Notes under the pieces: model-generated
The model's database searches: none
Told to the model about the DNA's origin: nothing
Seen by the model: the letters and a program-made list of their open reading frames with translations, nothing else
From: Phytoseiulus persimilis
Lineage: Eukaryota > Arthropoda > Arachnida > Mesostigmata > Phytoseiidae
Length of the DNA: 64,000 bases
Direction of reading: 5' to 3'
NCBI GenBank assembly: GCA_037576195.1
Contig: CM075101.1
Span: 38,936,001 to 39,000,000 of the forward strand
Translations under genes and position numbers: made by a program
Part shown: positions 25,468 to 36,021 of the stretch, piece after piece
How positions within the stretch are numbered: the stretch's first letter is position 1
How the letters are laid out: every line of letters begins with the position of its first letter

Positions 25468-28179
25468 CTCCGGACAAGTTTGTCATGTTCGATCGGGTAA
25501 CCAACGAGCATCCATCCCGCTGAGATGAATAACGAGATGAAAAGCGCGCCTCTGGCTGGAGTCGCTGTGAGGGGGGCTGGGTGAAGGGATCCCCGTGATG
25601 AATGCGTCAGTGAAAGAGGACACTTTATTGTGATACAATAGGTCCGGCGTATCTGTGGTAGACAATATCGATCCTGATAATAACTGAGTGCGTGGGCTGT
25701 ATACACGTGAACAGTGTTTCCCAGCCGAACGGATGGAGGCTGGCGACTCAGCCCTCTACTCTCGCGGAAGATTTTACTAAGTCAAGAGTCGAAGGATGAA
25801 CAGAGCGAAGGGGACCGATGGGAGAGTCGCGGTTGGAATAAGAATTTGCTCGGTAGGCTCATCATGACGACGCTCGAGCAAATACCTGGAAGAACAAAAA
25901 GCGGCAACGAAGCGTATAGCGAGCCCGGAGTCGCGAGAGGCGGAGCTCTTGAATGACGACTCGGACTGGAAAACGGATAGTAGTTCGAATATGCGCGGCC
26001 ATGTTTGCGTTGAGAGGGGAGAAAGGGAAGGGATGATCTCAAACAATAGGATTCCTTATGGTCAAAAGCATGATGACACACAAACTGGGAAGAAGCGCTC
26101 GCGGTGGAAGAGAAAAATTCTCGAGGAGTATCCGGGATGCTGTCGATCTACCAAGGGGAGCTCCCAGTCAAAAACTCGCGGAGCTCAGCCTAAACTCCCG
26201 ATAGACGCAGAGGGGGGGGGGGGGGGGGTCGGAGATAATGGTGGATTGAATCTTCGATTCGAGAAGAACTTTCGATGCGCTAAACTCCTGTCCGATACCG
26301 CGATTCAGCTCGAAGGACATGGACAGTTCGAGAACTTTTCTTCCTTCGCCGGGAAACCATGTGACGTCAATCGCATTTCCGGATCCAATGCTCTTCGTTC
26401 CCCTGATAATGATTCGGCGAAGACTCGGTGGAAAAAGAAATTCAAGCCAGGTTCACATGGGGCACTTATGGGACGATGTTGTTTCTGAGATGAGTAGATT
26501 CATAGCTATCATGATGTCGCTGCTCGTGAAGATATTATCTGCCCACCCTTGTTTTCGCGTAGATAGCTTTGACGCAAACCATGTGGCCAGTCGACATTCG
26601 TTGCTGACCGGCTGTGCGCGTCGGAGCAGGAAAACACATTATTGCACAGCATGCCGCTCTTCACGTGCGGCGCAACATCTGCAGCGAACACTGCAGACGA
26701 ACGGTTAAACTTTGCATCCGGCGAGACCCCTGACCTTTCCAGCCATCTTATCGTGTGGTCTCTCGGAGAGCATTCACTATGAGGTCGAAATGAACAGAGC
26801 CTGCCGATGTTTCGCCTTGAATCTCTTCCTCTCGGGGCTCAATCCTCGAAATGGAGATGTTGCCAAGAACGACATGTCCCGTATCTAACCCTTCTGGATG
26901 CTATTCCAGGTCGGAAAATCCGCTTTCCTAGGATGGTTCATCTCTCGCGAATGACTCTCGAGATATATTCCCGCCAGATGTCGAATGCTGTGGCATGTCA
27001 TCGAACGACCGAGAACAGGACAGGAGACATCCTGTAGAGGCGCTCATTATTCCTCCTGTGGGGAGATGAGCGTCGGAGTGAAAATCTTGTTGACAGCAAT
27101 GTCCCATTTGCAGGAATAATGCTACACGGAAAACGACAGCGGATTAATAGTGATCAGTCCCTCTTCAGGGTTGGGTCCGAACCGAAATTGCCCAGACGGC
27201 TCCCAACGAAAGTAGCTTACATCGGCTGCCATACATCGAAAATGTCAGGAGTGCTGTCTGAGTGAGTGTGTGGGAATGCGTGCGGACCCAGTCTGTTTTA
27301 CGGCGGCAGGAAAATGACATACGATGGTCGAAATATCACCAAGATTCTGGTCTGTCCTGATTCGGCCCGACTGCTTGTCTGTCCGGAAGTGGCTCATCGT
27401 TTCCGAGTGACCCCCCTGCTGCTCGCACCGGTGCTGGGAAGAGTAGACTACGTGCTGAAAATCAGAGTCCGATCAAGCGGAAACACAATCGTTCTCACTA
27501 CTTCTCGGAAGTCCGACAACTACCCGAGCCGGTATCGAAAACTCGGCGCGGCATTCCCAGTATCTGACGAAGGGCGGAATCTAGGAATGCTAATTTCACG
27601 AGGCTCGCGCTTTTGAGCCTCGACAGAAGCTGACTACACGGGGCTCGCGACGTATATTCTTCACAGCTTTTCAAATTACTGGCTGTGATTACTCCTGCCA
27701 TATCGGGTATAGATCAACTGCGGTCCGGGCTCTCTGATCATGGAATTTCGGGGATCTGGGAATCACTGACTGTTTTGCGCGACAGAAGAGAACCTGTCGT
27801 GGAGCACCTGTTATCGACGTGGAAAGGCCCTTGTCAACCACAAGTCTCCGTTGCTACAGCCGTCAGCTGTTGCACGAACCTCCGCAGCCCCGAGGAGACA
27901 TTATTAATCTTTTCAAAAAGATCTCCGAAGCGCAGATCCCTGGAGAAGGCGAGAACCTTAGCCGGGATTAACAGGAGGGCTTTCAAAGTTCCGAAGAGCC
28001 GATTTCGCTTCGGTTGAGCCTACGAGTGAACTATTCGGTCACAGGTGGATTCGATTTTGGGACCGAGGTGGGCGTCAAGAAGTCTGCGAGCGTGTAATTT
28101 CCTCCTCTCCCTCCTTTGAAAGCACTTGAGTTCTGGAAACAGCAAGCCTTCCCCACACTAGTCAGGGCAGTCATTCGAA
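25468..28179. other. No recognised gene; poly-G tract
   Basis: A run of 17 G lies at 26212-26228 inside a 179-codon plus frame (25949-26488) that has no known motif. The poly-G makes that frame's continuity unreliable. Other frames (27266-27616, 27685-28017, both plus) are unsupported. Confidence 0.4.
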
Positions 28180-28222
28180 TTTATTGACTGAGCCGTTGCT
28201 TTTCGATTCCCTCGTCTCGGAA

Positions 28223-28859
28223 TTAACCAAGCTGCAATATTCTGCTATTCTTCGAGAGAAAGCCTTCTTTGATCAGGTGGTCTGCCAGAGTTGTGGCCTC
28301 AAAAGTCTGGCCGAGCACCTTCAAGAAGGCCACGGCTCCCTCAAGGGAGAGTAGTCGTTCGACCGCAGTGAGAGGATGGTTCGAATGGTGCGAACTATTC
28401 CGAAGCGCGTGCTCGACGTCATGATCGGCTGTCGGCAGTTCGGACATCTCGCAGCCGCGACGTCCCAACGTCGAAATCAAGTCCTGTGGAATAGTGAATT
28501 TTTTCCTTACGCATTGCTTCCGAACTGTTCCATTCCGATTTTCTATCTCTCTCGCTCCGTTCACGGACTCTTCGCTCCTACGTTTCGTCCCCATCCCTTT
28601 CATCGTGGCCTGTGCGCCCATCATACATCTGCTGCTCGAAGGAATCGCCCCCGCCTACCTGTTCAGTGGTCGAGCTCCATTCCAAGAAGCAGCTGAGCGG
28701 AATGAAGGCCCCTCCGCCGCTCCTGACAACGCACAGCTCCCGCTCGTCGACCCGGAAACATTTGACTTGTTGGGCTGACTCTATTCCTGGATCTGATTCG
28801 GAGGCCAACTCGTTTTCTGCAGAGCTCACGGGCGATGACTTGTGTGTAGGAGAAGACAT
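28223..28859 (-). CDS. Two-exon gene, unknown function, 195 aa
   Basis: Exon 1 is 28659-28859 (67 codons). It starts MSSPTHKSSP, is acidic and Ser-rich, and ends in a compact hydrophobic part (AFIPLSCFLEWSSTTEQ) at donor CAG/GTAGGC. Exon 2 is 28223-28609, entered in phase 0 at CACAG/GCC. It is basic at first (MKGMGTKRRSEES) and ends in a helical segment (HPLTAVERLLSLEGAVAF) before the stop. AATAAA follows on the same strand at 28180-28185, about 40 bases after the stop, which strengthens the gene model. The intron would be only 49 bases. No domain is recognised; it may be a nuclear protein. Other acceptors are possible. Confidence 0.55.
28610..28658 (-). other. Putative 49-base intron
   Basis: GTAGGC at the 5' side and CACAG at the 3' side keep both exons of the unknown gene in phase. 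Without removal the frame from exon 1 stops soon after a Gly-rich stretch. It is far shorter than the other introns placed in this window (88-426 bases). Confidence 0.4.
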
Positions 28860-30099
28860 CTCATCAGTCGGTCAACGAGACACACTCCGAAAGCGTCCTC
28901 TGTTTTTGTTCGAGTGCTTACATCGGTCGACGTTATCATGTCATCGAGATGTCGACGTCATCTCTAGTGTGCACTCTGCGTCACAGCGTGCCGAGCTCGT
29001 GCACCGAATCACATTCCGGCACATCCGGAGGAACAGCGATAAATTTCTGAGCCATTCAACTGCGACGTTGCCGCGGGGCAATCGCGAAACATCTCGGCAT
29101 CGCGAACCTCGGGATGGCCACCTGGAATGCACTCATACTTCCATTGTCAATGACCGCTGAGGGTATCGTCATGGTCTTCGGGACACTATCCATTCTGTCC
29201 TGGTGATCTTCGATATTGGCAGGATTGACAAGCGATCCGAATATTTTCCAGAATTTCGAATATCCTCGTGCCTCCGAGGCAACGCGAGGAGATTTGTAGC
29301 AGGAATTGAAACACTCTGTTGGTGGCCTGTAGGTCACGTCTACCTCAAGGTCATCTATCCGATCCCGTCGGGCGCATATTCGGCTTCGCAAACCTTCCAG
29401 CTGGCTAGCCCACCGCCGGCCACTGCGGCCCAACTGGTTAAAATGGATTATTGCCACTCATCAATGCGTCCCTATTGGCATGCTCGATCATGCTTCGATG
29501 CGTGAGCGACCGACTCTGCCAAGAGTGGTTTGCCAGCGGGCGTCGCTTGAGGCGTAGCTCCGGAGGCCCCCAGTCTTTCGACCTTACGGAACAAGTAACT
29601 CGATGAATGAGGCGGAAGGGGAAAATCAGGTTGGGATGAGAACGAGCACATTGGATTGGTAGACTTTCCGGCTTCTCCGTTACAAATCTGTTGCATCCAC
29701 AAGTGATTCTCGCGTTTCCGTATTATCGCACAAACTCAGTCGGACGAGACTTTGTCATGCAGCGCATGGGCTCGGCTCTCCGGGAAAACGCGGGGATCAT
29801 CATGAGCCATCTCCCCGGCAGCCCTTCTAGGTGCTTCTTCTAGAAACCGATTGGGTTCATGACTATACAATCTGCGATCACGAAGGGTTTCCTGATTCCC
29901 AAAATCCTATGTCAGCGACATACAAGCGCGAGTGTTGTTCGAGGGCCTCTCTGGTCTTCAGCAGGCCCGCTGTGCGCTCCGAGAGCTGATTCGACGCCTG
30001 CTCCGCATCACTAAATAATCGAAAACGGGAGAATCCTAGTTCACGGTAGCTCCACCCTCATCAACCTCACACTCGTCCCAAGCCCAAACAGCCTTGACA
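28860..30099. other. No resolved gene
   Basis: A minus frame at 29056-29457 is open for 133 codons without known motifs. Nothing else stands out upstream of the 28.2-28.9 kb gene; its promoter would lie at the start of this stretch. Confidence 0.4.
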
Positions 30100-30645
30100 T
30101 TAGCTTCCGAAGGTCCGCGAGTAGTTACTTCCTGTTGGATTGATACAAGTTTCCATCGACCCTCCGGTAGCAAAGGGGTCCCGAGGGAGGAATGATCCAT
30201 TCTCGCCTTGGAAACCTGACAAATTGATGTTGTGCTCGGGAATCGCGTTGGATGAGATGAAACGCCGCGAAGCTTTGCCTTCGTTCGGAGAGTGAACTGA
30301 ATTATATCTCCGCGCATGCTTGAGAAACTCAATTCTATCCGACAGCTTCGAAGATCGGAAACGCTGCCGTTGTGCAACTTTCACAACGAGGTGCTCAAAA
30401 ATCACAACCGCAGCTCTCGGCTCTTCCACGGGATCGTGAACAACAAGGTGGAAATCGGGATGCCCTAACCGAAGCTCCTCCGAGCACGAATCGGAGATAC
30501 AAGCGGCTCTACTCGAGCTGAGTCCACCTGATGCGCTCTTTGAGCTATGATTCACCTTCACTCTATACGTTCCTGAGATCCTCGGCACGCAGGAGTGATA
30601 TCTGTTCTCGTCGGGGAAGTTCACAAAAGTCCCTTCTCGTCGCAA
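30100..30645 (-). CDS. Candidate exon, unknown protein
   Basis: A 181-codon minus frame with protein-like composition, including a hydrophobic/acidic core (HPDFHLVVHDPVEEPRAAVV). A second minus frame (30036-30377) overlaps it and reads GRWKLVSIQQEV near its end, so a splice or frameshift could link the two. There is no ATG at the start and no polyadenylation signal below. An overlapping plus frame (30531-30818) also looks plausible. Function unknown. Confidence 0.25.
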   Translation of the reverse strand: MRREGTFVNFPDENRYHSCVPRISGTYRVKVNHSSKSASGGLSSSRAACISDSCSEELRLGHPDFHLVVHDPVEEPRAAVVIFEHLVVKVAQRQRFRSSKLSDRIEFLKHARRYNSVHSPNEGKASRRFISSNAIPEHNINLSGFQGENGSFLPRDPFATGGSMETCINPTGSNYSRTFGS

Positions 30646-31936
30646 AGCCCGAAACTCTATCCCAGGAAGGAGTCCTCCGCGAAAAAAAACTTGACCGACT
30701 TCCTTCTTCTTTTGCTAGTCTCACCATTTCTCCTCGAGGCGAATCCGCTTCGATTGTTGAAATGTTGCCGGCATCGACTTCGAGTCGAGTTGTGACCGGG
30801 CTGCTTCAAGTTCACTGACTCGACCCCCTCCACCAGAGAGCTCTTAAAACCTCATTTTTCCGCAGACAGCTGAAACGAAGGCTCCCTCCAACTCCTGGCT
30901 CTTCCTTCCCGTCATTGCATGGATCACTATCATATGTGCCGTCCGAGAAGAATGTACATATGGCTGTGGGCATAACATATTTCCACAAGGTTCAGTCCTC
31001 GCCGTAATTCCTCAGAGTCGTCCGAGGATTTTTATGGCTACCGAAGCCAGGAGAAGCCGACAGAGAGATACGGATCCCTCTGTCGTGCACGATTCATTCT
31101 CTCCCATAGGTGGGAAACACATGCGTAGAGTGGACGACTTGCGAATCGGGACTATTCGTGGAAAGCGACGAGACTTCTCCCGGCTCTCCGAGTCCAGGAG
31201 TCTGTGATGAGGTGACAGGTCTATCTCGGAACACCTGTGATCATTAGAGTCTGCGAGTTGCGGTGAATTTTCGGAATTATTCCATTCATCGCCCGCCATC
31301 GATCTATTGCAATGAGGGGATAATCCCGAATAGACAGTCAGACTCCGAGGCTCCAACAACTATACAAGCGAAGGTAAACTACGCCTCTGACAGTTTTTGG
31401 ATTCATTCCGTGCACCGTCTCCACTCAAGTTATCACGATCATAAAATCCATGAATCGCTGGAGTGACGAGCTGTTTCAATGTGGCTTCATCGCAGAATGC
31501 TATAACCTTCGATGTTTTCCCAAGTCTCTGGTTGGAATGTACAATACGACTTCCTATGCGATCGCGCGGAAGCATTCACGAGGAACATTGCGACTTTGCG
31601 GACCACTGTCGATTCGAGTGAGAAGCAACGTGTGCTGACAAAAAAAACTTTCCTTTTTAATTCTAATCCGTATCGATCATAGCAGTCTGCAGCATCTCTA
31701 TGCGTCTGGCGAGAAATTCAACTCGCTGTCATCTTGTCCCCGCCCGAGGAACACTCGGGAGATTCCAGCTCCTCATGGGATGAAGATACAGCGAGGAAAA
31801 CCGATGGATTTAGAAAACACAGCATCAACTCCAATAGCAAATTGACTTCGTGACTCGTTGGGAGCTTGGTTTCAGCTTGCCGTTGGTATATTTCGGCGTC
31901 CCGCTTCATTCCACTGCTTCCCCTGAACGGTTTGAT
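30646..31936. other. Intergenic, 3' side of eEF1B
   Basis: No coding signal recognised. An AATTAAAA sequence on the minus strand near 31655-31662, roughly 275 bases beyond the eEF1B stop, is the best candidate polyadenylation signal for that gene. Confidence 0.4.
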
Positions 31937-32772
31937 CTAAATTTTGTTGAAGGCTGCGATGTCGACGGACTGGACGTAGTCTTCGAATTCCGCGAGTTTC
32001 TCGGAGAGTTCGTCAATGGAGACCTTGTCGTCTTCGACAACGCACACGATCTGCATTTTGTGGATGCCATAGCCGACAGGGACGAGTTTGCTGGTTCCCC
32101 AAACGAGTCCGTCCATAACAACCGAGCGAACTGCGGTTTCGAGGGCTTTCATGTCGGTTTCATCGTCCCAAGGCTTAACGTCCAACACTACAGATGACTT
32201 GGCGATGATCGCAGGTTTCTTGGACTTCTTTTCAGCGTACGCCTTGACTCTGGAAGACGAGTATGCGATGATTCATGGCGTCTCACAACAGTGCGGAGAG
32301 CCCAAATCGGTGAAGTGAGCGTTTCGCATCGCTGATGGAATCGAGTACAAACCTCTCTTGACGAACGGCCTCGGCTTCTGCATCGTCGTCCGAACCGAAA
32401 AGATCCATGTCATCGTCATCATCACCGGCAGCCGCGGCTTTTGGTGCGGCTTTTGGTGCGGCGGGTTTGGCTTTCTGAGCTGCGCCACAGGCGCACGCAT
32501 CCTCGAGGCTAGACATTCTTAGTTCAACTTTCTTCAACGCGTCGACTAGGTAGTCCACGGCTGCAATAAATAGAGCGATTGATCTGAGACCAGGAGCATA
32601 GTTGGAGACTCGAGAGCTCGGAAGATACTATGGTGACAGGATTTCCGACTTGACTTTTCGGACTATTCGTTATCGAAACGGACAACTCAGGTGAGTTTGA
32701 CCGCCGAGTAAGCATGGTCATTCCTCCCAACTTACTTTTCTTAAGCTCCTCTACTTGTTGGGTGGTGGCCAT
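31937..32772 (-). CDS. eEF1B: Elongation factor 1B beta/delta (eEF1A nucleotide exchange factor)
   Basis: This is the guanine-exchange subunit of eEF1B, which recharges eEF1A with GTP in the cytosol. Exons: 32736-32772 ([12 protein letters not shown]), 32353-32560, 31937-32249, joined at GTAAGT, GTTTGT, TTGCAG and TTCCAG borders, giving 185 aa. Residues about 10-35 form a short heptad-like helix ([16 protein letters not shown]). An Ala/Pro/Lys linker follows, then the acidic CAGED-type motif ([14 protein letters not shown]). The C-terminal exchange domain shows [31 protein letters not shown] and ends AAFNKI. It lacks the N-terminal GST-like domain of eEF1B-beta and the long N terminus of eEF1B-delta, so the exact paralogue is uncertain. 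Family assignment is secure. Confidence 0.95.
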
Positions 32773-33794
32773 ATCGCTGCTCTAGAAAATCGAGAACGGA
32801 TGTGAATGTTTGCAGATTATCCACAGCAAGACGAAATGAGGATAAAGTAAAATTAGGAAGAGATTCGTCGGGCAAATACAGGCATTGTCTACTGATTCAA
32901 CCTCTGAGCTCCGACTTCCATTCGCTAATAAGAGTTGGACTCAAAATAAACGAATTCAATCTAGGTAATCAACGCCGACTTTCAGTGCTTCGACATCTGT
33001 GAGGCAAACATGGTCTGCTTTGCGACCTGAAACGAGCTTGAACGCTGAACTATTAGAGGCTCTACAGCCAAAACAAAACTTGCAAGTCCTCCTACAAGCA
33101 TTCCAATGTCCCCTTCGAGTAAGCGTTGTGGTCGACGACGGGGAGCGTCAGTCACCGATGAGTACCGCATGCAAAAACAAACCACAAAAACACACACCAG
33201 GCGTAAGCGAAGCAGCTTTTCAGAAGTAAACGTTGTGCACGCGCAAAACTCACTACTAGGTGTCCCTTGTCAAAGGAGGGGCTCTGTTCGAAAACCAAAG
33301 GTATGCATTATGTGAATGTCACACAACCTGTCTCCACGTAAGGAGACCAGTCTTGGAAACCGTTCGGAATGCACAGAAACTAACCGTAATAAGACAAGGT
33401 GTGCTAATTCTCAAGAATCAGACGGAAACCTCAACTTTTGAGATCGGTTCCCCAAATTATCCAATGGTGCTCCAGTGCACATTGGAACGAAGTGTACCCA
33501 CAGGATTCTGAGACCAAGTTCGTCAAAACACCGAGGGAAACTCCAGGAACGTGACCCGGGAAACATTTCAGAACGAACAGGACTGGAGGTAAGTAGAAAA
33601 AGCAAGCAAAACGCATGAACGGAGCGCAGATGTATCGCGAGCAGAAAACCGACACTCCTCTCAACAAATCATGAATGAACCAAATACAGCCAACGATCCA
33701 CGAAAATGAATCTCAGCCTGAGATTGCAGAAAGCCGACGAGCGTAGCTGAGTCCTCGATTCGAGGACGGAGTCTCGTCGCTATGTGCTCGTGCT
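32773..33794. other. eEF1B promoter region and weak ORFs
   Basis: Just upstream of the eEF1B ATG (minus) is TTTTCTAG/AGCAGCG, which could be the acceptor of an intron in the 5' UTR. A minus frame at 32982-33197 encodes a short hydrophobic stretch (GMLVGGLASFVLAVEPLIV) and might be a small membrane peptide, but nothing else supports it. Confidence 0.35.
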
Positions 33795-34343
33795 TCATTC
33801 AAGGGAAACGAATGCGAAGTCATCATCTCCTACCCCTTGGGCTTGGAGCGACATGTTGGAGGCCACAGACATCCTTCCCGGTGAGACGGATTGACAGCAC
33901 GAGCTTGCCCGAGCCGATTTCGACCTCTTGCGTCGACTACGGTTGCGACGGCGCTTCTTTTTAGCGTTAGTCGGCATGGGTTGTGGTGTGGGTAGAACTA
34001 GGTTGCTGTTACGATTGGCCGACCCGGACCTGGGCTGCTGAGGGTTAGCGCCACAAGGTACAGCTGGGGAAGCTTTGCCTCTTGGGCAGTTGGCCGCGTG
34101 CTGAATCTGTTGCTGTTTCTGATGTTGGAGGGAAGGAGGTTGCTGAGAGATAGTTGGAGAGGAGCTGACAGAATCGTTACTCACTGCGAGCGATTCTTTT
34201 ATCTGCTGTCTCGCGGCCGCGATCTGGCCCGATAGTGATCCAACTGGCTTGGTGTCGACGGTCGGCTTGCTCTGAGGGTTTGCGGCCGTAGCTGTCGGTC
34301 GTTTGTTGCCGAGGACCGCGTTGCTTGAACCAGCCGAGGTAGC
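33795..34343 (-). CDS. Basic Ser/Gln-rich protein, unknown function
   Basis: The exon is open for 182 codons to a stop at 33795 and begins at acceptor TTTTGACAG/GCTACC. In order it holds an Ala/Thr/Asn-rich start, a helical motif (SGQIAAARQQIKESLA), a Gln-rich stretch, a Pro-rich stretch, a strong basic cluster likely to be a nuclear localisation signal (AKKKRRRNRSRRKRSKSA), and an acidic-hydrophobic tail (GDDDFAFVSLE). There is no ATG near its beginning, so it needs an upstream exon. An ATG directly before a GTGAGC donor lies at 34372-34374, but using it would imply a 28-base intron. I do not recognise the family; a nuclear or RNA-associated protein is an inference from composition. Confidence 0.55.
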   Translation of the reverse strand, partial: ATSAGSSNAVLGNKRPTATAANPQSKPTVDTKPVGSLSGQIAAARQQIKESLAVSNDSVSSSPTISQQPPSLQHQKQQQIQHAANCPRGKASPAVPCGANPQQPRSGSANRNSNLVLPTPQPMPTNAKKKRRRNRSRRKRSKSARASSCCQSVSPGRMSVASNMSLQAQGVGDDDFAFVSLE

Positions 34344-34693
34344 CTGTCAAAAGAAACCAAAGCACGCTCACCATTGGCCGCCATCAAACCAAACCTCAAC
34401 CAGTACAAAATCATGACAACATCGATCATGACGCCACACAATTTCATCAACACCACATATAACCCCGCGCTCGCGACATAGACCGTGCAATTGACGAAGC
34501 CCGAGAACCTGCAGCTGTTGCTGGTGATCTTTGAACGTTATTTTAAGAGATTACCAACGTGGAGCTCGCAGAGTCCCGATTACGCAGATGAGTCACATGA
34601 AACCCGTGTTCTCCCCACGGGGAGCATATCACAACACCAGCCCACCATAAGCGCCACGCCCTTTGAGGCTTTATTGTAGAGAAGCTCATTTCA
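34344..34693. promoter_or_regulatory. Probable divergent promoter region
   Basis: This lies between the minus-strand basic protein and plus-strand exons starting near 34.7 kb. A TATAT-like sequence (GGTTATATGT on the minus strand, about 34455-34464) could be a core promoter for the minus gene. The functional reading is inference. Confidence 0.3.
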
Positions 34694-34945
34694 ATGGATA
34701 TATTCCAGACCAACGACATCGACGACAGAGTCCAACCTGATTATTTAATGCACCTCCCAGTCGAGGTGGAACTTTCGGAAGATGTGAAAGAGTTCGGGCG
34801 GACTCCGGCAGACTTATGATAGTTTGGATTAGGATCGCCAGCTCGACCGGTTCCGATGGAGGAAAGGTTGTCACGACTGATACAATACAAATGGGACCAG
34901 CAAGAAAAGAATGAGCTTCCACAGGACACGTTCGTCACGGCCCAT
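34694..34945 (+). CDS. Short candidate exons, unknown gene
   Basis: Two short plus-strand reading frames look coding. The first is ATG at 34694 for 41 codons, acidic (LPVEVELSEDVKEFG), ending in a stop at 34819. The second is ATG at 34856 for 30 codons (RLSRLIQYKWDQQEKNELP) ending at donor CAT/GTGAGA (34945/34946). They may belong to one gene continuing into the long frame downstream, but no join preserves phase cleanly. Family unknown. Confidence 0.25.
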
Positions 34946-35125
34946 GTGAGAGATTGGAACCTCCGTTAGGGTCGGGCCTTGTGTATGTCGACAGTCTTCA
35001 GCTGCCTCGCCCAGCTAACGAGGATCGATTCCAAGATACCTATCCAAAGACTGCGACCTGAATCTAACACAGAGTCGCAAGGACACGGCGAGGAGATCTG
35101 TCAGAAACCTCAGTGATTGTACGCA

Positions 35126-35764
35126 ATGTGGAACGAGACGCGCCCACAAGGAAGGTATAACACATTGGATGAGCTGGAACCTGTCATTCAAGGCACTAAG
35201 CGCTCGGGAATTTCCAGAAGCACACAATACTCAACAGATGATTCTCTGATCTCAATCACGACGAAAAACCTCCACATGAAAGAGTCAGAATCTGCGGCGC
35301 CGAATCGAAATCTGCGGAGTCGAGTGAAGATTCCAACGCTCGTATCGAAAGCCATCAAAAAATTGGAGTCTAGTTATCGATCGCTGATTTCATTCTCACT
35401 GGGAATTCACTCGCCGCCGAGGAAGCCAGTCTCATCAACACTGGGCACGTTCGGCGAACATCAGCGATTCAGGATGGAAACGCAGAGAGGAAGTGGTGGA
35501 CCCATGATCGAATATTCGCCACGACTTTTTTTTCCGGCAGGAGAATATGTTTCACGCACAGAATTGACGGGAATTCGTCAGTGGAACTCAACCAAGGGCA
35601 CAATTGAGGTCGCCGTGATAGGCTACATGTCGAAGGGATCGTTCTACAACTCACTTTCCAGGAAGATTGAGACCTCCGGAGATCGAAGCACCGTTCTGGC
35701 TAGCCGGTTCGTCAGAAATGGCGGACGTCTGTTGTGTGGCAGAGTGCCCCTTCCACGTTTCTAA
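35126..35764 (+). CDS. 212-codon ORF, unknown
   Basis: An ATG at 35126 opens 212 codons, rich in Ser and Thr, with a basic helical middle (LVSKAIKKLESSYRSLISF) and a hydrophobic C-terminal part (GTIEVAVIGYMSKGSFY). This length is uncommon by chance in this window. There is no known motif, no clear acceptor at its start and no AATAAA soon after. It could be the last exon of a gene that includes the 34.7-34.9 kb frames. Confidence 0.35.
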   Translation: MWNETRPQGRYNTLDELEPVIQGTKRSGISRSTQYSTDDSLISITTKNLHMKESESAAPNRNLRSRVKIPTLVSKAIKKLESSYRSLISFSLGIHSPPRKPVSSTLGTFGEHQRFRMETQRGSGGPMIEYSPRLFFPAGEYVSRTELTGIRQWNSTKGTIEVAVIGYMSKGSFYNSLSRKIETSGDRSTVLASRFVRNGGRLLCGRVPLPRF

Positions 35765-35872
35765 CCACGTGGTCGAACAACATGAACACGCTCTAGACTC
35801 TGAACTCAACGATCCCCTTAGGGAGGGAAATCCTCAACGTACTTCATAGCGTCTTCCCAGATGATGACTCAC

Positions 35873-36021
35873 CTCAATATCGATGCCGTACAGCTTTTTC
35901 TGTAACCAGAGGTAGTACTTGGTCTCTGCCTCATCGTACTTCGACTTCTCCAGCCAGACTGATCCACAATCAAGAGTCATATCGAGTGCCGCAAAGACAA
36001 GCAGATAAAAGTTCAAGTTGA
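35873..36021 (-). CDS. Candidate internal exon with TPR-like helix
   Basis: A 149-base frame sits between acceptor CTTAG/TCAAC and a perfect donor GAG/GTGAGT, phase 2 in and phase 0 out. It encodes a hydrophobic start (FYLLVFAALD) followed by WLEKSKYDEAETKYYLWLQ, which resembles a TPR repeat. An upstream frame ending CCGAG/GTGAAG (near 36094-36113) would join in phase. Some resemblance to the AALD helix region of TRAPPC2-type longins was considered but no following exon fits. Real exon likely, family unknown. Confidence 0.4.

Noticed and set aside
32561..32735. Intronic C/D snoRNA in the eEF1B gene
   Set aside because: Translation-factor introns often host snoRNAs, but no RTGATGA/CTGA pair is present in either intron.
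35873..36021. TRAPPC2/sedlin exon
   Set aside because: An AALD helix and a following W-L pair looked similar, but no exon with the conserved C-terminal half follows the donor.
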